The position numbers and the translations under genes are program-made. A stretch of DNA of 64,000 bases, taken from contig JAEYOK010000035.1 of assembly GCA_023411795.1 (NCBI GenBank), forward strand, positions 124,001-188,000, written 5' to 3'. Origin of the DNA: Bacillota bacterium. GTDB lineage: Bacteria; Bacillota; Clostridia; DSM-8532. The notes beneath the pieces were generated by a model, which worked only from the letters and a program-made list of their open reading frames with translations, was not told where the DNA came from and did no database searches. Of the stretch, positions 8,653-18,080 are shown one piece after another; positions within the stretch are counted from its first letter, which is position 1, and each line of letters opens with the position of its first letter.

Positions 8653-9216
8653 TCAGGACTGAGGCTCCTTCATGTAGAATGAAAACATCGTTTCCCGGTA
8701 GTTCTTACAACGGGTTTTAACAAGCTTACCCACCTTTTCGGGTGGTATTTCATCCACATGATGTTCGCACGCCAGTATTCCTTCTTCACTCATTATATCA
8801 AATTCATCTAAACTTTGTATTGTCTTGACAACAAAATTCATATTATATGGTGGATCTAAAAAAATAAGATCGAATTTTGATTGCTTATGATGGAGATTTT
8901 TTATAGCATTAGTGACATCCATACTTAGCACTGTGGCCTGTTCTGTGAACTTAGTCTTATTAAGGTTATCAAGTATTATATCCCTGCATTTATTGCTTTT
9001 ATCCACAAACACGGCACTTTTTGCGCCCCTGCTTAATGCCTCTATTCCAAGACTTCCTGAACCTGCAAAAAGATCAAGCACAGCCGTATCGGTAATATAC
9101 GGCATAAGAATATTAAAGACAGATTCCTTTGTCCTGTCCAATGTAGGCCGCGTATTTAAAGTATCGGGAGCTTTGATGGGAACTCCTCTGGCTGATCCAC
9201 CTATTACTCTTAACAT
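8653..9216 (-). CDS. rsmD: 16S rRNA (guanine(966)-N(2))-methyltransferase
   Basis: RsmD methylates N2 of G966 in 16S rRNA using S-adenosylmethionine during 30S assembly. The 187 residues contain RVIGGSARG at the N-terminus, the RPTLDRTKESVFNIL substrate region, the SAM-binding motif DLFAGSGSLGIEALSRGA (about 49-66) and the catalytic LDPPYN (about 121-126). AAGGAGATTT precedes the ATG. It leads the rsmD-coaD-coiled-coil group, 61 bases downstream of recG. Confidence 0.97.
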   Translation of the reverse strand: MLRVIGGSARGVPIKAPDTLNTRPTLDRTKESVFNILMPYITDTAVLDLFAGSGSLGIEALSRGAKSAVFVDKSNKCRDIILDNLNKTKFTEQATVLSMDVTNAIKNLHHKQSKFDLIFLDPPYNMNFVVKTIQSLDEFDIMSEEGILACEHHVDEIPPEKVGKLVKTRCKNYRETMFSFYMKEPQS

Positions 9217-9277
9217 AAATCTCCTTATACATGTGTTAAAATAATATACCTAAACCTCAATAATAAACTTATCACTT

Positions 9278-11344
9278 CTAATTCATCGATATATCCTTAA
9301 ACTTTTCTTTTATTGTATAATCCAGCTTTTCAGCCAGCGGTCTGTACTGTTCATCCTCTGTGAGCAGGTTTTTGTCCGTTATATATTTTACCACCTTTTG
9401 AACATCCTTAAGTACATCAATGTCCCGATAAAGGTTTGCTATCCTAAGTTCAGGCAATCCATGCTGTCTTACACCAAACACATCGCCAGGGCCTCGTAGC
9501 TCCAAATCTTTTTCTGAAATAACAAAGCCATCGTTGGTACTTGCCATTATCTCCATTCTTTGCCTTGAAATATCACTCTTGCTCTGATTAAATAGCACAC
9601 AATAAGATTTATGCTCGCCTCTTCCCACACGCCCTCTTAACTGATGAAGCTGTGCTAATCCAAATCGTTCAGCGTTTTCTATAACCATCAAGGTGGCATT
9701 AGGTACATTGACACCAACCTCAATTACGGTAGTTGAAACCAATACATCCAGCTCTCCTTTAACAAAGGACCTCATTACCGCTTCCTTCTCGACTGGTTTC
9801 AATTTACCATGTATGAGTCCCACACGCAAACCTTTTAGCTCATTATCCCTGATACGCTCAGCGAGGCCTTCGGCCGACTCGGCTTCAATCTCTTCTGAAT
9901 CCTCAACCAAAGGACAGACAATATATGCTTGTCGTCCTTCCGCAACATTTTTCCTGATAAAATTATATATCCTCTGTCTGAAGGATTCATCAACAGCGTA
10001 GGTATCAATTGGCTTTCGGTTAGGCGGTAATTCATCTATTACTGAAACATCAAGGTCCCCATATAAAACAAGCGATAATGTTCTGGGTATTGGGGTTGCA
10101 GTCATGACCAACAAATGGGGATTCTCTCCCTTTACAGAGAGTTTAGCCCTTTGACGTACACCGAACCGGTGCTGTTCATCTGTAATCACAAGACCTAACT
10201 TATGAAACTCTGTATCATCCTCTAAAATCGCATGGGTTCCTATTAATACATCGATTTGCCCCTCTTTTACAAGGCTCTTAATCTCCTCTTTTTCCTTCTT
10301 TTTGGTGCTTCCCGTAAGAAGCCTGACTCTTATTCCCAGGCTCTCAAAAAGTGACCCAACGCTTCTGAAATGCTGCTCTGCCAGTATTTCCGTTGGAACC
10401 ATAAAAGCGCTCTGATACTCATTTTTTGCGGCTAAGTAAATAGCCATTACGGCTACTATTGTTTTACCTGAGCCAACATCTCCCTGAATCAGCCGGTTCA
10501 TTTTCTTAGCCGATTCCATGTCATTAAGGATTTCTTCGAACACCTTTTTCTGAGCGTTTGTAAGACTAAAAGTCAGCTTTTCAAAAAGAGGTTCCATATC
10601 TATGGGTTGAAATCTGATACCCTTTAGTTGCGTGCTTGCTCCCTTTGATCTAATAAGACCAAGCTGCAGAATCAGAAGCTCCTCAAAGACCAAGCGCCTT
10701 CTGGCTTCCTCCATATTGGATAGGCTTTTGGGAAAATGAATCTCCTCATAGGAAAAATTAACCCGACTCAGCTTATACCCTTTTCTTATCTCATCAGGCA
10801 GGGTTTCAACAAGCTTATCTCTAGCTAATTTTATAGCACTTTCGGTAAGTTTCCTGGTGTGTGTTTGTGTCAAACCCTTGGTAAGGGAATAAATAGGTAG
10901 AATCCTTCCTGTATTTTTTCCGAGTTGGTCTGCTTTTTCAATCACAGGACTGTTCATCTCAATTCTCATACCTGTTCTTTTGACCTTACCAAAGAATATA
11001 TATTCTATCCCTTTTTGCAGGCTATTTTTTATATATCCCTGATTAAACCATGTTAGGGATAAAAAGGCAGACCCATCTGTCACCAGGGCTTTTACTATCG
11101 AAAGGTTCCTCCTGGGCCTTGTTTCTGTAACCTCAGAAACAATCTCAGCACTAACTCCGCATTCTTCGCCATCCATTATCTCAGCGATTTTTTTTACTAT
11201 CGTTCTATCCTCATATTCTCTGGGGAAATAATTTATAGCGTCATAGACAGAGTTAATGCCAAGCTTTGAAAATAGCTTGGCTCTCGCTTCACCTACACCC
11301 TTTATATACTTTATGGATTGCCCAAAAATACTATCTTGAGGCAT
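9278..11344 (-). CDS. recG: ATP-dependent DNA helicase RecG
   Basis: RecG remodels stalled replication forks and Holliday junctions. The 688-residue protein has the N-terminal wedge/OB domain (about 60-150), Walker A GDVGSGKT (288-295), the DEQH box (389-392), TATPIPRTLSL, and the QLRGRVGRGEHKSYC motif of superfamily 2 helicases, followed by the TRG-type C-terminal domain. Length is typical. It begins 38 bases after the orphan sugar ATPase gene on the same strand, so it may be partly read through from the DeoR operon, an unusual neighbour for a DNA-repair gene. Confidence 0.98.
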   Translation of the reverse strand: MPQDSIFGQSIKYIKGVGEARAKLFSKLGINSVYDAINYFPREYEDRTIVKKIAEIMDGEECGVSAEIVSEVTETRPRRNLSIVKALVTDGSAFLSLTWFNQGYIKNSLQKGIEYIFFGKVKRTGMRIEMNSPVIEKADQLGKNTGRILPIYSLTKGLTQTHTRKLTESAIKLARDKLVETLPDEIRKGYKLSRVNFSYEEIHFPKSLSNMEEARRRLVFEELLILQLGLIRSKGASTQLKGIRFQPIDMEPLFEKLTFSLTNAQKKVFEEILNDMESAKKMNRLIQGDVGSGKTIVAVMAIYLAAKNEYQSAFMVPTEILAEQHFRSVGSLFESLGIRVRLLTGSTKKKEKEEIKSLVKEGQIDVLIGTHAILEDDTEFHKLGLVITDEQHRFGVRQRAKLSVKGENPHLLVMTATPIPRTLSLVLYGDLDVSVIDELPPNRKPIDTYAVDESFRQRIYNFIRKNVAEGRQAYIVCPLVEDSEEIEAESAEGLAERIRDNELKGLRVGLIHGKLKPVEKEAVMRSFVKGELDVLVSTTVIEVGVNVPNATLMVIENAERFGLAQLHQLRGRVGRGEHKSYCVLFNQSKSDISRQRMEIMASTNDGFVISEKDLELRGPGDVFGVRQHGLPELRIANLYRDIDVLKDVQKVVKYITDKNLLTEDEQYRPLAEKLDYTIKEKFKDISMN

Positions 11345-11382
11345 GGCTTGACCACCGCCTGTTATTTAATATTGGTTTTCAA

Positions 11383-12876
11383 CTACTCATCACCTTTTGT
11401 GGCGATTTCGATTATTTGTTCCACTGTTATATCCTTTGTGGAAGCATTACATACCAGAGTACGGCTTGATAATACAGCGACTCTGTCACAAAGGCCTAAA
11501 ATCTCCTCTATATCAGAAGAGATAAATATAATACCAACGTCTTTTTTGATTAAATCATTGATAAAATTATAGATATCTATTTTACTTGCTATGTCCAATC
11601 CTCTGGTAGGTTCGTCTAAAATAAAAATACTCGCACGACTCATAATCCATTTTGCAAAAACGGCTTTCTGCTGATTACCGCCCGAATATTCTAAAATATT
11701 ATCACCCGGATTTTGAGAAATATTAAGCTTGAGGATATAGTCCATAACCGCCTGTCTTAAAAAAGACATATTTATCATGAAGGTATTAGTAAATCTTTTT
11801 AGTGCGGACACAGAAACATTATCATTGACATCCCAGCAACTAAAAATCGAATCAGTAACCCTGTTCTCCGGTATAAGTGCAATACCTTTTGAAATAGCTT
11901 CATAAGGGTTTTTTATCTTTACCTCTGTGCCGTTTAAGAGTATACTTCCCTTAACATTTTTCACTGCTCCAAACAAGCAATTGGCAAGGAGAGTCCTACC
12001 TGAACCGGCTAACCCAGTTATCCCCAATATTTCTCCTTTTGCCAAATCGAAACTGATGTTTTCTAACTTGTCTTCAAATCCCAAATTTCTTACAGACAGT
12101 ATGGTTTTTCCGGCTTTTCTTTCTATTTTGGGGTATCTTTTCTGAATATACTGTCCGCTGAGCATTTTAATTATCTCATCCTGCGTGCTGTCAGATACCA
12201 GCTTGGTTCCTACTATTTTTCCATCTCTTATAACTGTTATTCTATCGCCGATAAGAAACACGTCTTCCAGCCTGTGTGTTATGTAAAAAATCCCCACACC
12301 CTTTGCGTTAATACGCCTTACAACACCATATAAAAGCTCACGTTCATTTTGTGTCAATGAAGCGAAGGATTCATCCAAAATAACTATTTTTGCATCGGAA
12401 ACATATGCTTTACAAAACTCAATGATCTGTCGCTGAGCTAATCCCAAATTAGAAACTTTATCATAAATAGAAATTGGCAAATTTAGCTCTTCGATTAGTT
12501 TTTTACACATATAATCTAACTTGTCATGATCAATATTACTTAGCGCTTTATTCTTGTAAGGCAGCTTATGAAAATAGAGATTTTCTGCCACACTTAGATT
12601 AGTAAACAAATCCGCATTTTGCTTAACATACATAATATCTTTTTTAGCGCAGGAAACATATGATTTGTACTTTACTTCTTCACCATTTAAGAATAATTCA
12701 CCCGAATCGGGCATAATATAGCCACTGATAAGCTGCATCAGTAAACTCTTCCCTGATCGATTCTCGCCCATAATCACATGGATCTCATTACTGAATAATG
12801 AAAGATCAATATTAGTCAATGAAAAACTATCAATACTTAAATTTACGTTTTTTAATTCTAACATTGGTGTTTTCAA
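11383..12876 (-). CDS. Orphan RbsA/MglA-type sugar ABC ATPase
   Basis: This 497-residue protein has two fused ABC domains, as in ATPases of monosaccharide importers. Domain 1 has Walker A GENRSGKS and Walker B IVILDESFA, but an atypical signature (LGLAQRQ instead of LSxGxxQ). Domain 2 has the degenerate P-loop GLAGSGRT normal for this family, a good signature YSGGNQQK and Walker B IFILDEPTRGLD. A TTG start at 12876 lies eight bases from GGGAG. It is cotranscribed with the DeoR-type regulator 27 bases upstream, but there is no permease or binding protein in this operon. It could serve the divergent importer or a permease elsewhere. Confidence 0.88.
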   Translation of the reverse strand: MKTPMLELKNVNLSIDSFSLTNIDLSLFSNEIHVIMGENRSGKSLLMQLISGYIMPDSGELFLNGEEVKYKSYVSCAKKDIMYVKQNADLFTNLSVAENLYFHKLPYKNKALSNIDHDKLDYMCKKLIEELNLPISIYDKVSNLGLAQRQIIEFCKAYVSDAKIVILDESFASLTQNERELLYGVVRRINAKGVGIFYITHRLEDVFLIGDRITVIRDGKIVGTKLVSDSTQDEIIKMLSGQYIQKRYPKIERKAGKTILSVRNLGFEDKLENISFDLAKGEILGITGLAGSGRTLLANCLFGAVKNVKGSILLNGTEVKIKNPYEAISKGIALIPENRVTDSIFSCWDVNDNVSVSALKRFTNTFMINMSFLRQAVMDYILKLNISQNPGDNILEYSGGNQQKAVFAKWIMSRASIFILDEPTRGLDIASKIDIYNFINDLIKKDVGIIFISSDIEEILGLCDRVAVLSSRTLVCNASTKDITVEQIIEIATKGDE

Positions 12877-12903
12877 CGATTAATCTCCCTGATACATGCG
12901 AAA

Positions 12904-13674
12904 TTATTCTTCATATATATCCACAGATGTATACACCTGGATATTTAAACCAAATAAGTAGTCTTTATAAGAGTTATCCAGTGTGGAATTTGTAATTATT
13001 TTTCCTGCGCTCTCAATGCTGCCTATACGATAAAGTGATTTCTCACCAAAGTTCTTCGCCAGGCATATAACTGACGTTTTCTCTGCAATTTGTATAGCCT
13101 TTTGTATAAGAGTTGCCTTACTGATACTTGATGCCATCATACCAGTCTGCTTATTAATCGCATCTACTTCTACAAATAAATGATTAAATGAAAAATACTG
13201 CATATTATTAATCGCTAACTGCCCGTATACGGCATATTCATTTAAATCACCGCCAAGAAGAATCAAATTAATACCGGGATTGTTCTTAAACTCAATGGCG
13301 ACTCTTATGTCATTGGTTAAAACAGTCAAATTAGTTTTCTCCGACAATCTTCGCGCTATTTGTACATTCGTTAATCCCTCTGTAATCATAATCATATCAT
13401 TATCAGAAACCAAATGAAAGACTGTGTCTGCAATTTCCTGCCGCTCTGTTAAATAAGGATCGCTTTGCTCTTCAATAGGTTCCTCGGAAGAATCAACACT
13501 TATTACAGCACCTCCATGGGTACGCTGAAGAAATCCCTCCGATTCAAGCTTTTCTAAATCTCTTCTAATGGTTACCTCAGTAACGTTTAAAAGCTCACTA
13601 AGCTTTGCAACAGAAACTTTGCTATCCTTCTTCAAATGGTTTTTAATTATTCTTATTCGCTCAATAGCAAACAT
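12904..13674 (-). CDS. DeoR/GlpR family transcriptional regulator
   Basis: The protein (256 residues from ATG 13674; the TTG at 13689 lies inside the ribosome-binding region) has an N-terminal winged helix: MFAIERIRIIKNHLKK, then VTEVTIRRDLEKLESEGFLQ and RTHGGAV, the DeoR signature. The C-terminal part is the sugar-phosphate sensor domain (LTVLTNDIRVAIEF, ILLGGDLNEYAVYG, and a LAKNFGEKS segment where most members have a DSSKFG-like motif). Such proteins usually repress sugar operons and release on binding a phosphorylated sugar. It is transcribed away from the mmsAB importer, with about 300 bases between, and its likely targets are both operons. Confidence 0.9.
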   Translation of the reverse strand: MFAIERIRIIKNHLKKDSKVSVAKLSELLNVTEVTIRRDLEKLESEGFLQRTHGGAVISVDSSEEPIEEQSDPYLTERQEIADTVFHLVSDNDMIMITEGLTNVQIARRLSEKTNLTVLTNDIRVAIEFKNNPGINLILLGGDLNEYAVYGQLAINNMQYFSFNHLFVEVDAINKQTGMMASSISKATLIQKAIQIAEKTSVICLAKNFGEKSLYRIGSIESAGKIITNSTLDNSYKDYLFGLNIQVYTSVDIYEE

Positions 13675-13820
13675 ATTTTCCCTTCCCAATCGATATAGAT
13701 TAACATATTCGAAGGTAATTCTATTCTATTATGATAAAGTATTTTTTTCGAAATTACAATCTTAAAAGAAAATAACGAACACATTTAATCTTAAATGAAA
13801 CCAAATGAAAATTTTCGGTC

Positions 13821-13849
13821 TTGACACCGCAAATTTGTAATGATAACAT
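13821..13849 (+). promoter_or_regulatory. Probable sigma-A promoter of the monosaccharide importer operon
   Basis: TTGACA at 13821-13826 and TAACAT at 13844-13849 are separated by 17 bases. About 125 bases of leader follow before the binding-protein gene. AT-rich ATTTAATCTTAAATGAAACC just upstream could hold the DeoR operator, but I see no clean palindrome. Confidence 0.6.
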
Positions 13850-13923
13850 AAAGCAAAAGAACAAAAACGATAAATTTTCTAAAAGTAAACATAAATATCA
13901 ATTTGTGTCCCATCCTAGTTTTT

Positions 13924-13949
13924 TACCGTAGTGAGAGCTACGGATAAAA
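13924..13949 (+). promoter_or_regulatory. Short hairpin in leader before the sugar-binding protein
   Basis: CCGTAG and CTACGG (13926-13931, 13938-13943) form a six-base-pair stem with a TGAGAG loop, flanked by complementary T and A runs. It ends about 18 bases before the AGGAGG ribosome site. It could stabilise the message or influence translation; it lacks the features of a terminator. Confidence 0.45.
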
Positions 13950-13974
13950 ATTCATATTAGTAGGAGGAAACTTT

Positions 13975-15057
13975 ATGAAAGCTCTATCACTGAAAAAGAT
14001 CTTAGTTCTGGTTATTGTTCTTTCCATGTTGTTTACTTTGGCTGCTTGCGGTAGTGGTGCAAAAAAAGGCGGAGATTACATAGGGATTTCAATGCCGACT
14101 AAATCCTCTGAGAGATGGATTAAAGACGGCGAAACCATGAAGAAAATCCTTGAAGAAAAAGGCTATACCGCTGACTTACAGTTTGCAGAAGATGACATTC
14201 CAACACAAAAAGCACAGATTGAAAACATGATTACCAAAGGTGCAAAAGTTCTTATTATTGCAGCTATTGACGGCTCTACACTATCTGAAACTCTCGACAC
14301 TGCCGGTAAATCCGGTGTTAAAATTATCTCTTATGATCGTTTACTCGTTAATACCGATGCCGTATCCTACTATGCTACATTTGATAACAGAAGAGTAGGA
14401 CAGCAGCAAGCTGAATCATTAGTAGAAGGCTTAAAAGCTCTTAAGGGAAATGGCCCATACAATGTTGAATTATTTGCCGGCTCACCTGATGATACAAACT
14501 CATTCTACTTCTATTCAGGGGCAATGGATGTTCTCCAGCCATTGATAGATGATGGAACGATTGTTATACCCTCAGGCCAGACTTCACAGGATGAAATTGG
14601 TACCTTACGTTGGGACGGAGCTGTTGCTCAATCCCGTATGGATGCTTTATTAGCTGCTAACTACTCTTCAGGTAAGGTTCTTCATGGCGTACTGTCACCA
14701 TATGACGGTATTTCAAGAGGTGTTCTTTCAGCACTTATATCCTTCGGTTATGTACCCGGTGATACTTTACCGGTAGTTACCGGCCAGGATGCTGAAGCAG
14801 CTTCCATCAAACTTATCATTGCCGGACAACAATATTCCACTATTTTAAAGGACACCAGAGATTTGGCTGCTGTTGCTGCTAAAATGGTAGATGCTGTTCT
14901 TACCGGAACGCAACCGGAGATTAATGACACAACAACATATAATAATAACGTAAAGATAGTTCCCTCATACTTACTTGAGCCATACATAGTAACAAAAGAC
15001 AATTATCAGAAGCTCGTAATGGATTCAGGTTACCTTACACCGAAAGATATAGAATAG
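13975..15057 (+). CDS. Multiple-monosaccharide ABC transporter substrate-binding lipoprotein (ChvE/MmsE type)
   Basis: The 360-residue protein has a lipoprotein signal peptide with lipobox LAAC (Cys25), then the periplasmic-binding-protein fold: IGISMPTKSSERWIKDG, IIAAIDGSTLSETLDTA, ISYDRLLVNTDAVSYYATFD and VVTGQDAEAASIKLI. These are hallmarks of the ChvE/MmsE group, which binds several monosaccharides such as xylose, glucose, galactose or arabinose. It would be anchored on the outer face of the membrane and deliver sugar to MmsAB encoded next. AGGAGG precedes the ATG. Exact sugar specificity cannot be read from the sequence. Confidence 0.93.
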   Translation: MKALSLKKILVLVIVLSMLFTLAACGSGAKKGGDYIGISMPTKSSERWIKDGETMKKILEEKGYTADLQFAEDDIPTQKAQIENMITKGAKVLIIAAIDGSTLSETLDTAGKSGVKIISYDRLLVNTDAVSYYATFDNRRVGQQQAESLVEGLKALKGNGPYNVELFAGSPDDTNSFYFYSGAMDVLQPLIDDGTIVIPSGQTSQDEIGTLRWDGAVAQSRMDALLAANYSSGKVLHGVLSPYDGISRGVLSALISFGYVPGDTLPVVTGQDAEAASIKLIIAGQQYSTILKDTRDLAAVAAKMVDAVLTGTQPEINDTTTYNNNVKIVPSYLLEPYIVTKDNYQKLVMDSGYLTPKDIE

Positions 15058-15162
15058 CATTTCATAATCCTACCTATATTAGATATCGGTTAGCAGCTAA
15101 GTCTGCTAACCGATGTACTTTATATGGAAATTGTACATATATTTTTCAAAAGGAGTTCAACG

Positions 15163-16707
15163 ATGGAAAAATATATTTTGGAAATGAAAAATATTACGAT
15201 GGAATTTCCTGGGGTCAAAGCGCTCGATAATGTGAGCATTCAAATTCTGCCCCACCACATCCATGCGATTGTCGGTGAAAACGGTGCCGGAAAATCCACT
15301 TTGATGAATATTCTAAGTGGTGTTTATCCCTATGGTACTTATTCGGGGGATATCTTTGTTGAGGGAGAAGAATGTAGATTTAAAGATATAAAGGAAAGCG
15401 AAGCAAGGGGAATAGCAATCATACATCAAGAGTTAGCTCTTATTCCTACCTTGTCTATAGCTGAAAATGTTTTTCTGGGTAATGAGCAAACCGGAAAATA
15501 TTTGGTTATTGATTGGGACAAGACAAGACTAAGATCGATAGAAATGCTCAAAAAAGTCGGATTAAGTGAAAATATCGATACACGTATTATGGATATCGGT
15601 ATGGGAAAGCAACAGCTTGTGGAAATCATTAAAGCTCTTGCAAAGAACGTGAAATTACTAATATTAGATGAGCCTACCGCAGCATTAAATGATGAAGATT
15701 CTAAACATTTACTAGATCTACTGATTGAGCTGAAAAATTCAGGGATTACTTGCATTATTATATCGCACAAATTAAATGAGGTTATACGAGTAGCTGACGA
15801 GATTACTGTTATCAGAGATGGTACAATAATTGAAACAATGATAAATCAATCTAATGTAGTTTCCGAAAACAGGATTATTAAAGGAATGGTCGGACGTGAA
15901 ATAACAGACAGATTTCCAAAACGAAGTCATAAGATTGGTGATATTAGACTTGAAGTTGACAATTGGAATGTATATGACCCAAAAGACAGTACGAAGAAAA
16001 TTCTTCATGACATTTCAATCAATATCAGACGGGGCGAAGTCGTTGGTATTGCTGGCTTAATGGGTTCAGGCAGAACAGAATTCGCCATGAGTGTCTTTGG
16101 TAAGTCTTACGGCCAAAAAATTACGGGAACCATAAAGAAAGATGGTAAGGAAATCATTTTAAATGATGTGAAAGATGCCATAAAAAATGGTATCGCTTAC
16201 GCAACCGAGGACAGAAAATCTGCCGGTCTTATTCTAATTGATGACATAAAAAGAAATATAACATTATCTTGTCTTTCAAAGATTAGTAAAAACATGGTCA
16301 TTAATGAAAATAACGAAATAAAAATAGGTGAAGAATACAGGGATAAATTAAGAATACGATCATCAAGTATTTTTCAAAAAGCTGGTCATCTTTCAGGCGG
16401 TAACCAACAGAAGGTAGTATTTAGTAAGTGGATTTTTTCAGATCCTGATATTCTCATTTTGGACGAGCCTACAAGAGGTATTGATGTAGGTGCAAAATAT
16501 GAAATATATTCAATCATTAACGAATTAACTGAAAGTGGGAAATCTATTCTGATGATATCATCCGAATTACCAGAAATTCTTGGTATGTGTGATAGAATAT
16601 ATATTATGAATGAAGGTCGAATTGTCGGAGAATTAACTACTGAAGAAGCATCGCAAGAAATAATAATGCAGTGTATTATGAACAGCAATAAGGAGGTATT
16701 GGGATGA
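15163..16707 (+). CDS. mmsA: Multiple-monosaccharide ABC transporter ATP-binding protein MmsA
   Basis: This is the energising subunit of the importer, with two ABC domains: first Walker A GENGAGKST and Walker B LLILDEPTAALND, and second domain GLMGSGRTE, LSGGNQQK and LILDEPTRGIDVGAK. The start is ATG 15163 (514 residues), seven bases from AAGGAG; an in-frame ATG 13 codons upstream has no ribosome site. The pattern CRFKDIKESEARGIAIIHQE is typical of the MmsA/GguA subgroup. Its last codons overlap mmsB by four bases, implying translational coupling. Confidence 0.94.
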   Translation: MEKYILEMKNITMEFPGVKALDNVSIQILPHHIHAIVGENGAGKSTLMNILSGVYPYGTYSGDIFVEGEECRFKDIKESEARGIAIIHQELALIPTLSIAENVFLGNEQTGKYLVIDWDKTRLRSIEMLKKVGLSENIDTRIMDIGMGKQQLVEIIKALAKNVKLLILDEPTAALNDEDSKHLLDLLIELKNSGITCIIISHKLNEVIRVADEITVIRDGTIIETMINQSNVVSENRIIKGMVGREITDRFPKRSHKIGDIRLEVDNWNVYDPKDSTKKILHDISINIRRGEVVGIAGLMGSGRTEFAMSVFGKSYGQKITGTIKKDGKEIILNDVKDAIKNGIAYATEDRKSAGLILIDDIKRNITLSCLSKISKNMVINENNEIKIGEEYRDKLRIRSSSIFQKAGHLSGGNQQKVVFSKWIFSDPDILILDEPTRGIDVGAKYEIYSIINELTESGKSILMISSELPEILGMCDRIYIMNEGRIVGELTTEEASQEIIMQCIMNSNKEVLG

Positions 16708-17876
16708 AAAAGCTGTATGCTACACTTAGGGGTAATCTACGTCAATATGTAATGATTATAGCTTTAGCAATTGTAATTATTTTTTTCCAGATTGTTACAG
16801 AGGGTGTCTTATTAAAACCATTGAATATTTCTAATTTGATCTCCCAGAACAGTTATGTATTGATTCTTGCAACGGGTATGCTTCTTTGTATTCTTACAGG
16901 TGGAAATGTAGATCTTTCAGTTGGCTCTGTAGCTGGTTTTATCGGTGCTATCTCGGCAGTTTTTGTTCTTAAAATGAATATGCCCGTTTTACCGGCCATA
17001 GTTATTTCGCTAATTATCGGTATCATAATCGGAGCCTGGCAAGGGTTCTGGATTGCATATATGGGTGTTCCTGCTTTTATAGCAACATTAGCTGGAATGT
17101 TAATCTTTAGAGGTTTGACTATGGTTATTCTGCAAAGCACAAGTTTAGCACCTCTGCCTAATGAATATACTTTTATGGCTTCTGGCTTCATCCCTGATAT
17201 TGCAAATATTCCAGGCATCAATCTATTGGCAATTATTTCTGGTCTGATTGCTTCAGCCTTCTTTATTTTTAGTGAGTTAAGTAACAGAAAGAATAAGAAA
17301 AAATACAATTTTGAAGTTTTACCTTTTGGATTATTTCTAATTAAGATTATTTCAATCACAGCAATCATTAATGCCTTTACATATTTGTTAGCTCTTTATA
17401 AGGGTATTCCGGCTGTTCTAGTCGTTGTTGTAGTATTGGTATTGATATACTCATTTATTACTAATAAAACTATACCGGGCAGACACATTTACGCCTTCGG
17501 TGGTAACCCAAAAGCAGCAAAGCTTTCAGGTGTAAAAACCAAGCGTGTTATGTTCTGGGTTTATGTGAACATGGGGTTTCTAGCCGCCCTGGCCGGTATA
17601 GTCTTTACAGGCAGACTGAATTCTGCCACTCCTAAATCAGGAAACGGCTTTGAAATGGACGCAATTGCCTCCTGCTTTATAGGCGGAGCTTCTACTTCCG
17701 GTGGAATAGGAACTGTTATTGGTGCAATTGTTGGTGGTCTTCTAATGGGTATACTAAACAATGGTATGTCAATTTTAGGAGTTAAAATTGACTGGCAGCA
17801 AGCAATAAAAGGCTTTGTACTATTAGCCGCCGTTGCTTTTGATGTTTACTCAAAAGCAAAATCCAGATCTGTATAG
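16704..17876 (+). CDS. mmsB: Multiple-monosaccharide ABC transporter permease MmsB
   Basis: This 390-residue polytopic permease of the BPD_transp_2 family has about ten membrane segments. Conserved features are GMLLCILTGGNVDLSVGSVA (about 56-75), the ATLAGMLIFRGL segment and the cytoplasmic coupling region AFGGNPKAAKLSGVKTKRV near residue 265. It is longer than ordinary RbsC permeases because of the extra central segment typical of MmsB/GguB. It overlaps mmsA and is followed by a terminator, closing a three-gene operon. Confidence 0.94.
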   Translation: MKKLYATLRGNLRQYVMIIALAIVIIFFQIVTEGVLLKPLNISNLISQNSYVLILATGMLLCILTGGNVDLSVGSVAGFIGAISAVFVLKMNMPVLPAIVISLIIGIIIGAWQGFWIAYMGVPAFIATLAGMLIFRGLTMVILQSTSLAPLPNEYTFMASGFIPDIANIPGINLLAIISGLIASAFFIFSELSNRKNKKKYNFEVLPFGLFLIKIISITAIINAFTYLLALYKGIPAVLVVVVVLVLIYSFITNKTIPGRHIYAFGGNPKAAKLSGVKTKRVMFWVYVNMGFLAALAGIVFTGRLNSATPKSGNGFEMDAIASCFIGGASTSGGIGTVIGAIVGGLLMGILNNGMSILGVKIDWQQAIKGFVLLAAVAFDVYSKAKSRSV

Positions 17877-17901
17877 ATGGCCAGAAATCAACATAATAAC
17901 G

Positions 17902-17940
17902 AGAGGGTTTGACAACATTGTTAAACCCTCTTTCTCTATT
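17902..17940 (+). terminator. Terminator after mmsB
   Basis: AGAGGGTTT (17902-17910) pairs with AAACCCTCT (17923-17931), with a short inner AAC/GTT helix, followed by TTCTCTATTTAT. The T-run is interrupted, so termination may be incomplete. Confidence 0.75.
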
Positions 17941-18008
17941 TATACTAGTTTAACACCATTCTTTTCTATTTAACTATATTTGTTATAAATTTTATTATTT
18001 ATATTGCA

Positions 18009-18036
18009 TTGACATAATAAGGCAAAATGCTAAAAT
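18009..18036 (+). promoter_or_regulatory. Probable promoter of the S41 peptidase gene
   Basis: TTGACA (18009-18014), a 16-base spacer and TAAAAT (18031-18036) lie about 45 bases before the start codon. Confidence 0.55.
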
Positions 18037-18080
18037 TAATATAATCACCGCTCAAGTGCTCAATTTTACGGGAGATTTAT

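Noticed and set aside
16853..17368. 171-codon minus-strand open frame
   Set aside because: Antisense to mmsB, whose permease motifs are clear.
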